Shown: one piece after another, positions 20,131 to 30,862 of the stretch
Numbering within the stretch: the first letter of the stretch is position 1
Layout of the letters: every line of letters starts with the position of its first letter
Source: Citrobacter freundii
GTDB lineage: Bacteria; Pseudomonadota; Gammaproteobacteria; Enterobacterales; Enterobacteriaceae
Direction: 5' to 3'
Assembly: GCF_011077955.1 (NCBI RefSeq)
Contig: NZ_JAALBX010000009.1
Location: 1-64,000 of the forward strand
DNA length: 64,000 nucleotides
The notes under the pieces: model-generated
Database searches by the model: none
Seen by the model: only the letters and a program-made list of their open reading frames with translations
What the model was told of the DNA's origin: nothing
Program-made: the position numbers and the translations under genes

Positions 20131-21045
20131 ATGCGTTTCGGAAAACTGTTGCCTCTTATCGGGGCGCTCTTTGCGTTGTATATCATTTGGGGTTCAACCT
20201 ATTTCGCCATCGCCGTCGGCGTGAAAAGCTGGCCGCCATTTATGATGGCCGGGGTGCGGTTTTTAATCGCAGGCTCGTTACTGCTGGCGTTACTGCTGGC
20301 AACAGGCCATAAGCTTCCCGCGATGCGTCCTTTGCTGAACGCCGCGCTGATTGGCGTGCTACTGCTGGCGGTAGGTAACGGTTTTGTGACCGTTGCGGAA
20401 CATCAGAACGTACCGTCCGGGATTGCGGCGGTGATGGTGGCGACCGTGCCGCTCTTCACGCTCATTTTTAGCCGCTTTTTCGGCATTCAAACCCGCAAGC
20501 TGGAATGGGTGGGAATAGCGATAGGCCTGGCCGGGATTGTCCTGCTTAATAGCGGCGGCAACCTGAACGGCAATCCGTGGGGCGCGCTGCTTATTTTGAT
20601 AGGGTCATTGAGTTGGGCATTCGGCTCTGTCTACGGGTCGCGCATTGCGTTGCCGGTGGGCATGATGGCCGGCGCCATAGAGATGCTTTCCGCAGGGATC
20701 GTCTTGATGCTGGCCTCACTGTTTAGTGGGGAAAAATTGACGGCGATGCCGGATCTCTCCGGTTTCCTTGCGCTGGGTTATCTGACGGTATTCGGTTCGC
20801 TTATTGCGATTAACGCTTATATGTACCTCATCCGTAATGTCACCCCAGCCGTCGCGACCAGTTACGCGTACGTTAACCCGGTTGTGGCCGTGCTGCTTGG
20901 TACAAGCTTTGGCGGCGAAAGCCTGTCGACAACGGAGTGGGTAGCCCTGGGGATTATTATTTTCGCGGTCATTCTGGTAACACTGGGTAAATATCTCTTG
21001 CCCGCAAAGCCGGTGATTACCTCACTTTCGCAAGATAAAGAGTGA
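20131..21045 (+). CDS. yedA: EamA-family transporter YedA
   Basis: 304 residues, ten predicted membrane helices in two EamA repeats (drug/metabolite transporter superfamily), beginning MRFGKLLPLIGALFALYIIW with the conserved IWGSTYFAI motif. The substrate is unknown; amino acid or homoserine-type export has been suggested for relatives. Its stop codon abuts the stop of vsr on the other strand. Confidence 0.93.
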   Translation: MRFGKLLPLIGALFALYIIWGSTYFAIAVGVKSWPPFMMAGVRFLIAGSLLLALLLATGHKLPAMRPLLNAALIGVLLLAVGNGFVTVAEHQNVPSGIAAVMVATVPLFTLIFSRFFGIQTRKLEWVGIAIGLAGIVLLNSGGNLNGNPWGALLILIGSLSWAFGSVYGSRIALPVGMMAGAIEMLSAGIVLMLASLFSGEKLTAMPDLSGFLALGYLTVFGSLIAINAYMYLIRNVTPAVATSYAYVNPVVAVLLGTSFGGESLSTTEWVALGIIIFAVILVTLGKYLLPAKPVITSLSQDKE

Positions 21046-21513
21046 TTAGCGGGCATGGATGCCCTGGGTGTCGATAGCGGCGGCATTACCGCCGCTGCAC
21101 ACCCACTCTTCAATCCGCTCGCTCAGCGCCTCGTCCGATAATTTTAACCGCCCTCGCAGCGCGCATTCCCAGATGATAAGAACTCGCCAGCCTTCTGCCT
21201 TGAGACGGTCGGTGTCGCGTTTATCCCGCAGCGCATTACTGTTTATTTTGGTCATCCAAAAGTCGGTACGGGTGGCGGGGACTTTAAACAGATAACAGTC
21301 GTGGTGATGCCAAAAGCACCCGTGGGTAAAAATGACGCAGCGGTATGCCTCTATCACGAAATCAGGCTTCCCCGGCAGCGCGGCATCCTGTGCATGCCAG
21401 TCAAAGCCCAACGCGGTGAGCAAGGGCGCAAGGCGTTGTTCAATAGCGGTGTCGCGCGTCGCAATCGCCCGCATATTTTTACTGCGTATCGCCTTACTGT
21501 GAACATCCGCCAT
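21046..21513 (-). CDS. vsr: Very short patch repair endonuclease Vsr
   Basis: 155 residues. It nicks 5' of the T in T:G mismatches that arise from deamination of Dcm-methylated cytosine. The signature ATRDTAIEQRLAPLL and the catalytic/zinc region (PGKPDFVIEAYRCVIFTHGC, FWHHHDCYLFK) are intact. In E. coli vsr overlaps the 3' end of dcm. Here it stands 4.4 kb away because adiC and adiA lie between, so it must be transcribed from its own upstream sequence (21514-21608) or by readthrough past the adiA terminator. Confidence 0.97.
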   Translation of the reverse strand: MADVHSKAIRSKNMRAIATRDTAIEQRLAPLLTALGFDWHAQDAALPGKPDFVIEAYRCVIFTHGCFWHHHDCYLFKVPATRTDFWMTKINSNALRDKRDTDRLKAEGWRVLIIWECALRGRLKLSDEALSERIEEWVCSGGNAAAIDTQGIHAR

Positions 21514-21608
21514 CGTTTATTCCTCGTACGTTGCGCCCACCGTTTGAAGAATACGCGATTTAGCCTGTTTAGCCACCACGCCGAGCGGCAAGCGGCGATC
21601 GTAACTCA

Positions 21609-21636
21609 AAAGGCCAACACATCCGTGTTGGCCTTT
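21609..21636 (-). terminator. Terminator after adiA
   Basis: Perfect 12-bp arms (AAAGGCCAACAC and its complement) around a 4-nt loop, followed by TTTT on the minus strand. It starts 6 bp past the adiA stop and separates the adi operon from vsr. Confidence 0.85.
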
Positions 21637-21642
21637 AATGCC

Positions 21643-23940
21643 TTAAAGTGCCCAAATATGGTAAACACCATCAATTAATTCAGCGCCTTCCAGCTCTTTT
21701 TCAAAGCCCGGGAATTGTTTTCCCCAGTCAGCAATACTGCGAATATATTGCAACCAGGGTTCATCGTCGGCACCAAAGCTTTCGCCTGGCATCACAATCG
21801 GAATACCTGGCGGATAGGGAATCACCCCGACCGCAGAAATTCGTTGCGCCAGTTGATCAATCGGTAAATGCTCCGCTTTACCCGCCATATGTTGCTGAAA
21901 AGCGATACGTGGACGCTGTACCGGAACGGGGAGCGTGCCGAAAGCGGCTGCCTGCAACTTGTCCATTTGACTTGTTTTCATATGGTCAAACATCTGGTCG
22001 CACAGATCTTTAAGTCCCATGTCGGTATAGCGGTCGCCGGTGGCGCTCATCAGACTCGGCAGCGCGCGTTTGAGCCACGTATTGTTGTCGTAGTCATTTT
22101 TAAACTCCAGCAACACATTGACTAACGTGCCCCATTTGCCTTTCGTGACGCCAACGGAAAACAGGCACAGCACCATAAAGTCAGTGGTGCGCGACGGGAC
22201 AATCCCCCGCTCACCCAGGTACGCCGTGACCACCGACGCCGGGATGCCGGTATCCAACAGGTTACCGTCATCGCCCATGCCGGGCGCCACTATCCCCGCT
22301 TTAATGGGATCAAGCAGACACCACTCGTCGTCCAGTTGATCGAATCCATGCCATTTTTCGCCCGGTTTCAGTGTCCAGCAGGCAGGATCGGTGGTGAGTT
22401 GATCCCGTGATGCGTTAACGAAGGGGATGTTATTGCCGTCGCGGTCCGTTACGGTGGGCGCATTCCAGGGGGCAAAGAACCACTGCCCTTTTTCTGCGAA
22501 TGCGTCGTGAATTTTCGCCATCGCAAGCCGGAAATCGACCGCTTCGTTAATCACTTCCTGGGTCAGTATCTCCCCTTGCCCGTTATCCATCATCGCCGCC
22601 CCTACTTCATTGGCGGCAATAATGGCGTAGAGCGGCGAGGTTGTAGCCTGGAGCATATAGGATTCGTTAAAGCGCGAGTGCTCAACCGGCTTTTTACCAT
22701 TGCGAATATGGATATAAGAGGCCTGTGAAAGTGAGGCCAACAGCTTGTGGGTCGACTGGGTGGCAAAAACCGTAGGCCCGCTGGCATCAAAATCTTTCGG
22801 GTCGCCTCGCATTGCGAAGCGCTCCTGATACATCGGGTTAAAACGGGCATAGGCATACCACGCCTCATCGAAATGAATCTGATCGACACTTTGCGCTAAT
22901 AACTCCTGTGCCGCTTTGGCGTGATAACACATCCCATCATAGGTACAGTTGGTCACGACGGCGTAAACGGGTTTATCGCTGACGGCTTCGTGCAGGAGTG
23001 GGTTCGCGGCAATAGCCTGACGAATGCTGGCAGGCTCAAACTGCCGCCTGGGGATAGGCCCAATGATGCCAAAGCGGTTGCGCGTAGGAACAAAGTAAAC
23101 CGGCAGCGCCCCTGTCATCACTAACCCTTGTTCAATGGATTTATGGCAATTACGATCGCACAAGGCGACTTCAAGCTCGCCGACAACCGCCTGCATAACC
23201 GCGCGATTAGAGCCAGAGGTGCCGTTTAAGACGGAGTAACTGAGATGTGAGCCAAATACCTGGGCGGCATACTCTTCTGACTCCTTAATGGGCCCGAGAT
23301 GATCGAGTAGCGATCCCATTGCGGCGCGTTCAATACCGGTATCGGTGCGAAACAGGTTTTCACCAAAGAAATCGAGAAATTCCCGCCCTACCGCCGATTT
23401 CGTAAAAGCCACCCCGCCCTGATGCCCCGGCGCTGCCCATGAATATTCAGGGTTTTCCAGCGTGTAATTAAACAGTGCCCGGGTAAACGGCGGCAGCAAC
23501 TGATCGTAATAGCGTCGGATCAACGAACGGGCACGCGCCGCGATAAACTCGGCCGTGTCTTCCTGCATCCAGACAAACTCGTTGACCAACTGCATTGACT
23601 CCAGCGTGAGCGTATCAATGCAGGAGTGTTCCGCCATCAGCAGGACGGGAACATTCTTGTTATGGCGGCGAATGACTTCGAGCAGCGCCTGCGCCTGACT
23701 GTGGGATTCATCGTCATCCCCGCCTGAAGTCCAGTCGACGAAAATGCAGCACAGGGATACATCGGAAGTCACCGTCGCGATACCGTCTTCAAAGGTCATG
23801 GCACAAATAACGGTAAAATTTTCATCTTCCAGCGCTTCAATCAATTCGGTAATGGCGCGGCCATTAGCGGTATTCACATCTTTTATGTTGCTATCGACAA
23901 CCAGAATTTTTCGTTTTAGATGCGTGCCTAAATCAAGCAT
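21643..23940 (-). CDS. adiA: Acid-inducible arginine decarboxylase AdiA
   Basis: 765 residues. It is a PLP-dependent fold type I decarboxylase converting arginine to agmatine and consuming a proton. It has an N-terminal wing/receiver-like domain, then the PLP core with WAAPGHQGGVAFTKSA, GTSGSNRAVMQ, the HFDEAWYAYARF block and the Schiff-base lysine in FATQSTHKLLASLSQ. It is much closer to AdiA than to the lysine or ornithine enzymes (IEQGLVMTGALPVYFVPTRN, GVTKGKWGTLVN). It lies 12 bp downstream of adiC in one operon. This order is the reverse of E. coli, and no adiY regulator is present. Confidence 0.93.
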   Translation of the reverse strand: MLDLGTHLKRKILVVDSNIKDVNTANGRAITELIEALEDENFTVICAMTFEDGIATVTSDVSLCCIFVDWTSGGDDDESHSQAQALLEVIRRHNKNVPVLLMAEHSCIDTLTLESMQLVNEFVWMQEDTAEFIAARARSLIRRYYDQLLPPFTRALFNYTLENPEYSWAAPGHQGGVAFTKSAVGREFLDFFGENLFRTDTGIERAAMGSLLDHLGPIKESEEYAAQVFGSHLSYSVLNGTSGSNRAVMQAVVGELEVALCDRNCHKSIEQGLVMTGALPVYFVPTRNRFGIIGPIPRRQFEPASIRQAIAANPLLHEAVSDKPVYAVVTNCTYDGMCYHAKAAQELLAQSVDQIHFDEAWYAYARFNPMYQERFAMRGDPKDFDASGPTVFATQSTHKLLASLSQASYIHIRNGKKPVEHSRFNESYMLQATTSPLYAIIAANEVGAAMMDNGQGEILTQEVINEAVDFRLAMAKIHDAFAEKGQWFFAPWNAPTVTDRDGNNIPFVNASRDQLTTDPACWTLKPGEKWHGFDQLDDEWCLLDPIKAGIVAPGMGDDGNLLDTGIPASVVTAYLGERGIVPSRTTDFMVLCLFSVGVTKGKWGTLVNVLLEFKNDYDNNTWLKRALPSLMSATGDRYTDMGLKDLCDQMFDHMKTSQMDKLQAAAFGTLPVPVQRPRIAFQQHMAGKAEHLPIDQLAQRISAVGVIPYPPGIPIVMPGESFGADDEPWLQYIRSIADWGKQFPGFEKELEGAELIDGVYHIWAL

Positions 23941-23952
23941 GGCGATCTCCTG

Positions 23953-25284
23953 TTAATCATTAGATACAGGTTTATCAAGCGGGAACGGGTTTTTATGGCG
24001 ACGGTTGTAATTCATGGTGTACATCGCCGTAATAATCATGATGGCGACGAATGACCACATCACTTCTTTGGCGCCAGAGCCGATAACAGCCCAGATGCAG
24101 TAAATAAAAGCGATAAGGGTAATAAACAGGAACGCCATTCGCTGGTTACCAAGATGGCCCTGCCCCACCAGCATTAATGCCGCACAGGTATAAATATACG
24201 GAACGACGGTAAAGATAACGGAGACCGATGAGACCACGTTAAACTGCGCGGTGGCGTTCGGCGAAATACTGGAAAGCTGAAATATCGTCATCAGTACGCC
24301 TACGATCAATAACCCATAAACAGGGGTCTGATCCTGATTCACTTTGGCGAAAATAGAAGGGAAGAGCCCGTCATCAGCCGCAGCTTTGGCCGTTTGCCCT
24401 GCAAGCAATGTCCAGCCACCAAGGCTGCCTAAACAGCCTGCTGCTGCGCAAAAGGTCACAACTGCGCCCGCCACAGGTCCCAGCGCCATTCGGGCCGCAT
24501 CGCCAAAGGGTGAACTCGAGACCTTCAGCGCGGCATTGGGGATCATGCCCATGATGGCGGTGGTTGAAAGCACGTAGCCCACAGCGGCAATCAGCACCCC
24601 GCCAATCGTGGCTATCGGCACGTTACGCTTCGGATTTTTGACGATCGCTGCGGCAACGGAGGCGCTTTCCACACCGATAAACGACCACAGAGTGACGTTG
24701 AGCGTGCTCTGGATGGCCCCTAAAGTTCCTTTTCCACTGACGTTCCAGGCCGCCATATAGGTATCGCTTTTGAACCAGAACCAGCCGAATACCGCGACAG
24801 CAACTATGGGAATTAACGCCAGAATCGTTGCAACGGCCTGCACGCGCGTGATCATTTTAGGGCCAAGAATATTCAAACCGACAAATAACCACAGGATGGC
24901 GATACAGGTGGTGGTGAGCGGCCAGGGCTGCTTAAGAACAGGGAAAAAATAGCTGAGATAGCCGACGCCAATCACCACCATGGCGACGTTACCAATCCAG
25001 GTGGCAAGCCAGTAGAGAACGTTGGTTTGATAACCCAGGAACGGGCCAAACGCTCGACGAGCATAGGCGTACGAGCCACCGGGGCTGTCATCAAGCGAGG
25101 ACATTTTGGCATAAACCATGGATAAAGAGAGTGCGCCAATAATGGTCACCGCCCAGCCAAAGATTGCGATTCCACCTGTCGCGGCAAGGCTTGCCGGAAG
25201 AAGGAATACGCCAGAGCCCATAATATTGCCCGCCACCATTAACATCACCGGCAGTAGTCCGACTTTTTGCGATTCACTAGCCAT
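23953..25284 (-). CDS. adiC: Arginine/agmatine antiporter AdiC
   Basis: 443 residues, twelve-helix APC-family exchanger that imports arginine and exports agmatine. The substrate motif [12 protein letters not shown] in helix 1 (N20, S24 here) and [13 protein letters not shown] in helix 6 match AdiC, as does the C-terminus [16 protein letters not shown]. First gene of the adiC-adiA operon. Together the two genes form the arginine-dependent acid resistance cycle. Confidence 0.95.
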   Translation of the reverse strand: MASESQKVGLLPVMLMVAGNIMGSGVFLLPASLAATGGIAIFGWAVTIIGALSLSMVYAKMSSLDDSPGGSYAYARRAFGPFLGYQTNVLYWLATWIGNVAMVVIGVGYLSYFFPVLKQPWPLTTTCIAILWLFVGLNILGPKMITRVQAVATILALIPIVAVAVFGWFWFKSDTYMAAWNVSGKGTLGAIQSTLNVTLWSFIGVESASVAAAIVKNPKRNVPIATIGGVLIAAVGYVLSTTAIMGMIPNAALKVSSSPFGDAARMALGPVAGAVVTFCAAAGCLGSLGGWTLLAGQTAKAAADDGLFPSIFAKVNQDQTPVYGLLIVGVLMTIFQLSSISPNATAQFNVVSSVSVIFTVVPYIYTCAALMLVGQGHLGNQRMAFLFITLIAFIYCIWAVIGSGAKEVMWSFVAIMIITAMYTMNYNRRHKNPFPLDKPVSND

Positions 25285-25880
25285 AGAGCCTCTTCTAAAT
25301 AAAATAAATAGAGTGGGAACACTAAATAGCTGCGTCTTTTACCGCGAGACTTCTATTACCCGTGTTGACTGTCTGAGATAAGGGAAAATATGTTTTAATT
25401 GTAGGACAAGAAAAACACTGTCTAATTATTGTTCATTTTTTATTAACTGCCACTGCATCAGGATGAGTATTGTCAAATAGCGGCTTCGTTAAAATAAAAA
25501 CTGTAAAATTAACAACACGAAAGCCTTACTGCCAGCAGGGTTTTTTATTTGTAAAGACGAACTATTCGTTACTATTGACCTGTGTTGAAAGGATTTTATG
25601 GGCTTTCTTCGTAAGACTTAGCCCGCCATACAATAGCGAAAAAGGGTCGTTACCCCGCATGCTTTAGGCGCGTAGGCAGGAATACATGCGCATACAGCCA
25701 TATCACGAGCGATTGCGTACATGATAAATAGTTTCGCGATAAAAATATTAACTTATGAACGATAATATGCATTTTTTAACGCAGCGCGTGGAAGCTAAAT
25801 AGCTAGGTTTACCGCTGGGTTTATTTTCCCTGGTACTATTTATTGGCTTATTGATTACTTTTGATTTAAATATTAAAAAT
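25285..25880. other. Spacer between adiC and dcm
   Basis: About 600 bp, AT-rich near adiC. It must contain the adi operon promoter. I find no convincing gene. Small open frames exist but lack ribosome sites or family resemblance. Confidence 0.4.
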
Positions 25881-25904
25881 AAAAAGCGCCGCATGGCGCT
25901 TTTT
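25881..25904 (-). terminator. Terminator after dcm
   Basis: AAAAAGCGCC and GGCGCTTTTT arms around GCAT, 9 bp from the dcm stop; symmetrical and possibly bidirectional. It shows that dcm now ends its own transcript instead of continuing into vsr. Confidence 0.85.
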
Positions 25905-25912
25905 ATTTGGAA

Positions 25913-27349
25913 TTAACTCGCGTTAGATAATTTCTTCGATTCTCTTATTTCCACAGCGCGGGCAATTTTTGGTTCAAGTAAGCGCGCCACAGCGGCAAAA
26001 ACAGGCACGATAACGGAGTTGCCAAACTGACGGTACGCCTGCGTGTCTGAGACAGGAATACGAAAATTATGCTGCCCTGCGGATTCAAAGCCCATTAATC
26101 GGGCGCATTCGCGCGGCGTGAGACGACGCGGACGTTGGCGTTGGTTAATCGGATTATCAAAATCCACTTCGCCCAGCGCTTTATCCCAGCCGCGATCCAC
26201 CAAAATTTCTGCGCCGTCTTTGTAATAGCGCGCGGAAAGCGTACGTGCAACGCTTGCTGGATCGCGTGGGTTGACCATACCAAAACCAAAGCCATTGCCT
26301 TTGGCCTGATGCTTTTTGGCATAAAGATAAAGGTATTTCCACAGCACCGGGCTCAGGATATAACGCGCCTCTACCTCGGTATCCAGTAATTCCCCAAGCG
26401 AAGGGCGTTTTGCCGGGAAAAGTGTTTTTACCTCGCGAAGCGTAAATCCCGGATGGAGATTCAGATCGCGCCGGAAACCCACTAATACGATGCGTTCACG
26501 GTGCTGGGGTAAAAAGTTTTTGCCATCAATAATTTTCGGATCGTCAGGGCCGTCGTCGCTGGCGTTTGCCACCTCGTAGCCCAGTTCATCCAAAGTTTGC
26601 ATGATGATGCGAAAGGTATTGCCCTTATCATGGCTTTTTAAATTTTTGACGTTTTCCAGCACAAAAATGGCCGGCTTTTTCGCAGCAATAATGCGCGCCA
26701 CATCGAAAAACAGTGTGCCCTGGGTATCGCAAGCGAACCCATGCGCGCGACCTAACGCATTTTTCTTCGACACGCCCGCCAGCGAAAACGGCTGGCATGG
26801 AAAGCCCGCCAGCAGCACATCGTGATCGGGCATGGTGTTATTAATATGCGCGAAGGCCGCGGCGTCGGAGATATCAGGATGATGGCTTAACGTAACGTCG
26901 CGAATATCTTCATTAAATGTGTGCTGAAGCGGATCGCAATAGCAATTAGCTTTATAGGTACGTACCGCGTGTTTATTCCACTCGCTGGTAAATACGCACT
27001 GCCCGCCAATGGCTTCAAATCCCCGACGTATGCCGCCAATTCCGGCGAATAGGTCGACAAAACGAAACGCATAGTGCGGATGATGCGCTGGCGGCGATGG
27101 CAACTGCGCGGCCAGTCGGGTAACTTCTGCCGCCTTAAGCCGACAGGCCGTATTCCCTTCCAGTTCACGCTTAAGGTGCGTGCGATTCCATGGCTGAACG
27201 CCGACGTCATTTAACAGTTGTAATACTGTTTTGGTGTCGTAGATCTCGCTCACTTTACGCAAAACGGTGACAGACGGGTCACACGCGTCGTGCCCGGATG
27301 GCGCGCATTGCGCCATAGCAGATTGATTTTCCAGCATTACATAAGCCAT
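25913..27349 (-). CDS. dcm: DNA cytosine methyltransferase Dcm
   Basis: 478 residues. A C5-methyltransferase of the Dcm/EcoRII type; E. coli Dcm methylates CCWGG. The AdoMet motif ([20 protein letters not shown]), the catalytic PCQ ([15 protein letters not shown]), the ENV motif ([11 protein letters not shown]) and the C-terminal [15 protein letters not shown] are intact. Start at 27349 is tentative, since no strong ribosome site is seen and a second ATG lies four codons in. It is followed by adiC, not vsr. Confidence 0.96.
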   Translation of the reverse strand: MAYVMLENQSAMAQCAPSGHDACDPSVTVLRKVSEIYDTKTVLQLLNDVGVQPWNRTHLKRELEGNTACRLKAAEVTRLAAQLPSPPAHHPHYAFRFVDLFAGIGGIRRGFEAIGGQCVFTSEWNKHAVRTYKANCYCDPLQHTFNEDIRDVTLSHHPDISDAAAFAHINNTMPDHDVLLAGFPCQPFSLAGVSKKNALGRAHGFACDTQGTLFFDVARIIAAKKPAIFVLENVKNLKSHDKGNTFRIIMQTLDELGYEVANASDDGPDDPKIIDGKNFLPQHRERIVLVGFRRDLNLHPGFTLREVKTLFPAKRPSLGELLDTEVEARYILSPVLWKYLYLYAKKHQAKGNGFGFGMVNPRDPASVARTLSARYYKDGAEILVDRGWDKALGEVDFDNPINQRQRPRRLTPRECARLMGFESAGQHNFRIPVSDTQAYRQFGNSVIVPVFAAVARLLEPKIARAVEIRESKKLSNAS

Positions 27350-27396
27350 TCAGAACGAATTGCACTAAGCGTATCATAAAACCCGCGGCTGGCGGG

Positions 27397-28083
27397 CTAT
27401 AACGCAAACTGCCTCAATACATCCTCGTCCAATGCGTGATGCTCGCCACGAAGTTCAGCACTCAATTTGGCCATAAAGCCCACCAGATAATTAGCCTTAT
27501 CACGCGCCAGCGCACGCCCCTTTTCGGTTTGCATCGTTTCAGGAAGTTTAAGCAATTTGGTCTGAAAATGATCCAGCGCCCAGCGCGTGTCATCGAGCTT
27601 ACGCTGCTGTGCAAAAGGATCGTCCGGATGAAGCAAAGGATGCCCGAGTTGACCCGACACGTAAAAGACGCGAGCCAGGCCTATTGCGCCGAGCGCTTCC
27701 AGTCGGTCTGCGTCCTGCACGATTTTTGCTTCAATACTTACGGGCGGAATGCCCGCGCTGAAACTGTGCGCTTCAATGGCATGCGCGATATCAGGATACA
27801 GTGCTTTGGGAAAGGCAGGAAAATAGCGGGCAAGGATAGCAGTAGCTTCCTTTGCGGAATAACGTGACGCGAGATGACGTTCAGGATGATTTTTAGGCAG
27901 ATTGACGATGTCATGAAAATAACAGGCGGCTAACACCGTCAAGGGCGTCGCGCGTTCATCCATGATGTGCTGCGCGCTTGACCATACCCGACGAAAATGC
28001 GCGATATCATGCGCTCCATCTTCACTTTCACCCTGCTGTTGAAGATAGTGTTCAAACTGTGTTTGCCATTGATAAAGCGTCAT
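27397..28083 (-). CDS. yedJ: HD-domain phosphohydrolase YedJ
   Basis: 228 residues, HD superfamily. The metal motif is in ACYFHDIVNLPKNHPERH, with a leading histidine in DIAHFRRVW and a later aspartate in VQDADRLEALGAIG. This is the YedJ group, probably a nucleotide or phosphate-ester hydrolase; the substrate is not known. GGAGAAACCGCG precedes the ATG. Same strand as dcm, 47 bp upstream of it. Confidence 0.92.
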   Translation of the reverse strand: MTLYQWQTQFEHYLQQQGESEDGAHDIAHFRRVWSSAQHIMDERATPLTVLAACYFHDIVNLPKNHPERHLASRYSAKEATAILARYFPAFPKALYPDIAHAIEAHSFSAGIPPVSIEAKIVQDADRLEALGAIGLARVFYVSGQLGHPLLHPDDPFAQQRKLDDTRWALDHFQTKLLKLPETMQTEKGRALARDKANYLVGFMAKLSAELRGEHHALDEDVLRQFAL

Positions 28084-28136
28084 CGCGGTTTCTCCTAAAG
28101 GCGGTCTCGCGATGCTAGCATTTACAGGACAAAGAT

Positions 28137-28400
28137 TTAATCCTCAACAGGCCGTGTATACCATGCAATAGCACCCAGCAATGCGCCTATCGCCCCGAGA
28201 ACCGCGGCGCCAAGCAAAGCCCCTAACCAGCGACCCGATGCAGAAGCCATTGACCAGTCAGCGGCTGCGCCAGGCGGCGCTTCGATTGCGCTAACCACCC
28301 AGCAATAACGCAATATCAGCCAGATAGCGTACAAAAAATAGGCATAGAACACCCATAACGCCAACTTGCCGCCCAGGCTTCTTTGCGCCTTTTGTTCCAT
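28137..28400 (-). CDS. yedR: YedR-like small inner-membrane protein
   Basis: 87 residues with two hydrophobic segments (LALWVFYAYFLYAIWLILRY and LGALLGAAVLGAIGALLGAI). The EQKAQRSLGGKLALWVFYAY start and IAWYTRP end resemble E. coli YedR, and the position beside yedJ and a porin is the same. GGGGACG precedes the ATG. The function is unknown. Confidence 0.75.
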   Translation of the reverse strand: MEQKAQRSLGGKLALWVFYAYFLYAIWLILRYCWVVSAIEAPPGAAADWSMASASGRWLGALLGAAVLGAIGALLGAIAWYTRPVED

Positions 28401-29033
28401 TTCGTCCCCTGAATCTTAGTAAAAGTGTTGTAGTCATAGCACTAAATGTGATTTTTATCACATTTAGTGATGGCATTAAATTGGCGACATTCTGTATTGC
28501 TGTTGTTCATTTTCTCATGCCCTGACTTCTCAAGAAGTTCATAAGAAAGAGAGGCTTTTTACTGTCCATAAAGAGACTTAAATGTAATAAAATAAAACGA
28601 TCTTTTTTCGCTAAAACTTTTATTAAAAAATGAGGTGAAATGATAGCTTACATTCACAATGTAAATTATATTTTTCGTTAAGAATTTGAAATCATTTCTT
28701 AATACAGACATAAAAAGACAAAATACATAAGATTTTAAGATTAACGCCCACCTATTACGGATCTTTTGAATTCAATTAATCACCACCGCAAATTATTAAA
28801 AAACTCCACCAGAAATCATCATAAGCAATAAAATCAATCGGTTAAAATGATAATTAATTCATATATATCTTCATAAAATATATGTCATTTTTATTTTTAT
28901 TAATTTTGTTATTATTTTGAAATGTTTATAAAAATATACTTACATATAAACCTGAAATAAAATCGTTTTCGGGCCGTTAAAATTCGACCGCACATAAACG
29001 CGTCTTTTAATGAACGTTATAAGGAAAGCACTA
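28401..29033. other. Long AT-rich porin control region
   Basis: 633 bp of strongly AT-rich DNA with poly-A and poly-T tracts. The related Salmonella ompS1 gene has a similarly long upstream region controlled by OmpR, H-NS and LeuO; the same is plausible here. In E. coli the sRNA gene rseX lies between yedR and yedS, but I see no GC-rich terminator hairpin that would mark it here. Confidence 0.5.
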
Positions 29034-30164
29034 ATGAATAGGAAAGTACTGGCATTTGTTATCCCTGCCTTATTGGCAGCGGGCGCTGCGAACGCGGCAG
29101 AAGTGTATAACAAAGATGGCAACAAACTGGATATTTACGGCAAAGTTGATGCCCGTCATCAGTTCTCAGACGCAGCAAGTAATGATGGCGACCAGACATA
29201 CGTTCGTTTCGGTTTTAAAGGCGAAACTCAAGTTACTAACGATCTGACTGGCTTTGGCCAGTGGGAATATAACGTACAGGCAAACACGACTGAAGGGAGC
29301 AACCAGTCATGGACTCGCCTCGGTTTTGCGGGCCTGAAATTTGGCGAATACGGTTCTTTCGATTATGGCCGTAATTATGGCGTCGTGTATGACGTTGAAG
29401 CCTGGACCGATATGCTGCCGGTTTTCGGTGGTGATTCTTACACCTACACCGATAACTTTATGGTAGGCCGTACCAATGGTGTGGCGACCTATCGTAATAC
29501 CGATTTCTTCGGCCTGGTAGACGGTCTGAATTTCGCTGTGCAGTATCAGGGCGCAAACGAAGGGAATAGCGGCGAGCAGGAAGGCACTGGCAACCGCGGT
29601 AACAGCAATATCCGTAAAGATAACGGCGACGGTTGGGGCCTTTCATCAACTTATGATTTCGGTATGGGCTTTAGCGTCGGCGCGGCATATGCGTCGTCCG
29701 ACCGTACCAACGATCAAGAAAGGGCCAGCACCGCAGGCGGCGAAAAAGCTGATGTTTGGACTGTGGGCATGAAGTACGACGCCAATAATATTTACCTGGC
29801 TGCAATGTATGCGGAAACCAGCAATATGACGCCGTTCGGTGACAACAACGCTTATATTGCGAACAAAACACAAAACTTTGAAGTTACCGCCCAATATCTG
29901 TTCGACTTTGGCCTGAAGCCGGAAGTCTCTTACCTGCAGTCTAAAGGTAAGGACCTGGCGCGAGATGGTCGTATTGCCAGCAACTATGACGACCAGGATC
30001 TGGTCAAATATGTTTCTGTAGGTACTTACTACTTCTTCAACAAAAACTTCTCTACCTACGTTGATTACAAAATCAACTTGCTTGATGAAGACGATAGCTT
30101 CTACGACGCGGCGGGCATCTCTACCGATGATGTTGTCGGTATTGGCATGATCTACCAATTCTAA
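29034..30164 (+). CDS. Outer-membrane porin of the OmpC/OmpF/OmpS1 (YedS) family
   Basis: 376-residue preprotein from the ATG at 29034, which AAGGA precedes; an upstream in-frame ATG at 29010 is rejected. Signal peptide [21 protein letters not shown], mature start [20 protein letters not shown], the trimeric porin loop signature ([19 protein letters not shown]), and the C-terminal phenylalanine (MIYQF) required for outer-membrane assembly. The location beside yedR matches E. coli yedS (a pseudogene in K-12) and Salmonella ompS1. Here the gene is intact. Confidence 0.93.
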   Translation: MNRKVLAFVIPALLAAGAANAAEVYNKDGNKLDIYGKVDARHQFSDAASNDGDQTYVRFGFKGETQVTNDLTGFGQWEYNVQANTTEGSNQSWTRLGFAGLKFGEYGSFDYGRNYGVVYDVEAWTDMLPVFGGDSYTYTDNFMVGRTNGVATYRNTDFFGLVDGLNFAVQYQGANEGNSGEQEGTGNRGNSNIRKDNGDGWGLSSTYDFGMGFSVGAAYASSDRTNDQERASTAGGEKADVWTVGMKYDANNIYLAAMYAETSNMTPFGDNNAYIANKTQNFEVTAQYLFDFGLKPEVSYLQSKGKDLARDGRIASNYDDQDLVKYVSVGTYYFFNKNFSTYVDYKINLLDEDDSFYDAAGISTDDVVGIGMIYQF

Positions 30165-30220
30165 TCCGTTCGCACTGATGCGCGTCTATCAAATCAGGCG
30201 GGCAAACTAAACGCGACTAA

Positions 30221-30255
30221 GCCTGAGTTCAGGAAACTGAATTCAGGCTTTTTTT
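30221..30255 (+). terminator. Terminator after the porin gene
   Basis: GCCTGAGTTC (30221-30230) pairs with GAATTCAGGC (30239-30248) with one G-U pair, followed by seven T residues. Confidence 0.88.
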
Positions 30256-30441
30256 ATGAGCAGCGCGCAACAAAACGCTCCGAATCAATTTATCTGCTCG
30301 CGCTTTTATGAATAAAGGAACTCAATAGATTTACTGCATAGTGAGTGTAACCTGGGTAGTTGAAAGGCAGGCTGGTTAGTATTTGGTTGCTAGACCTTTT
30401 TAAGCTGGCGATGCTTGCTCATTTTGGTGGGTACATTTGGC

Positions 30442-30777
30442 TCATTCCTGAACACGTTTTCTACGAATATCTGAAGGGGGTCGTTTATATCGTCTGGTAA
30501 ACGCTCGGGTAAACCCCTGCAAAGATTCAAAGCCATAGTTTAAGGCGATGTCGGTAATGGTTTCTTTTGTTGTTAAAATATCATTGTAAGCAAACTCCAG
30601 TTTTTTGCGTTTAATAAAAAGGCCGAGGGAAACACCGGTATTCTTTTTAAACAGTCTCTGCAAATGCCATTTCGAATAGCCGGATTTAACTGCTATATCA
30701 TCGAGAAAAAGTCTCTCACTTATATTACTCTCAATCCAAATGATGAGATCGGAACAGAAATCAGATCGATTATTCAT
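30442..30777 (-). CDS. Small AraC/XylS-type regulator (MarA/RamA-like)
   Basis: 111 residues consisting only of the two helix-turn-helix DNA-binding domain. Conserved pieces include LDDIAVKSGYSKWHLQRLFK and ITDIALNYGFESLQGFTRAF, followed by FTRRYKRPPSDIRR. The size and the lack of a ligand domain place it with MarA, SoxS and RamA, which control efflux pumps and porins. It lies 85 bp downstream of the MipA/OmpV gene on the same strand and 7 kb from an RND pump, so a role in envelope or drug response is a reasonable guess. It is not one of the named regulators as far as I can tell. Confidence 0.8.
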   Translation of the reverse strand: MNNRSDFCSDLIIWIESNISERLFLDDIAVKSGYSKWHLQRLFKKNTGVSLGLFIKRKKLEFAYNDILTTKETITDIALNYGFESLQGFTRAFTRRYKRPPSDIRRKRVQE

Positions 30778-30862
30778 ATCGGCAGTTTGCAGAGGGGATT
30801 GTCATTTAGTCGTGCCAATGTTTAAGTATGCTTAATGACCGGGTGGTGAGCCCGGATCACCG

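Noticed and set aside
28401..29033. sRNA gene rseX expected between yedR and the porin
   Set aside because: I found no GC-rich terminator hairpin or recognisable RseX sequence in this AT-rich region. A covariance or sequence search would be decisive.
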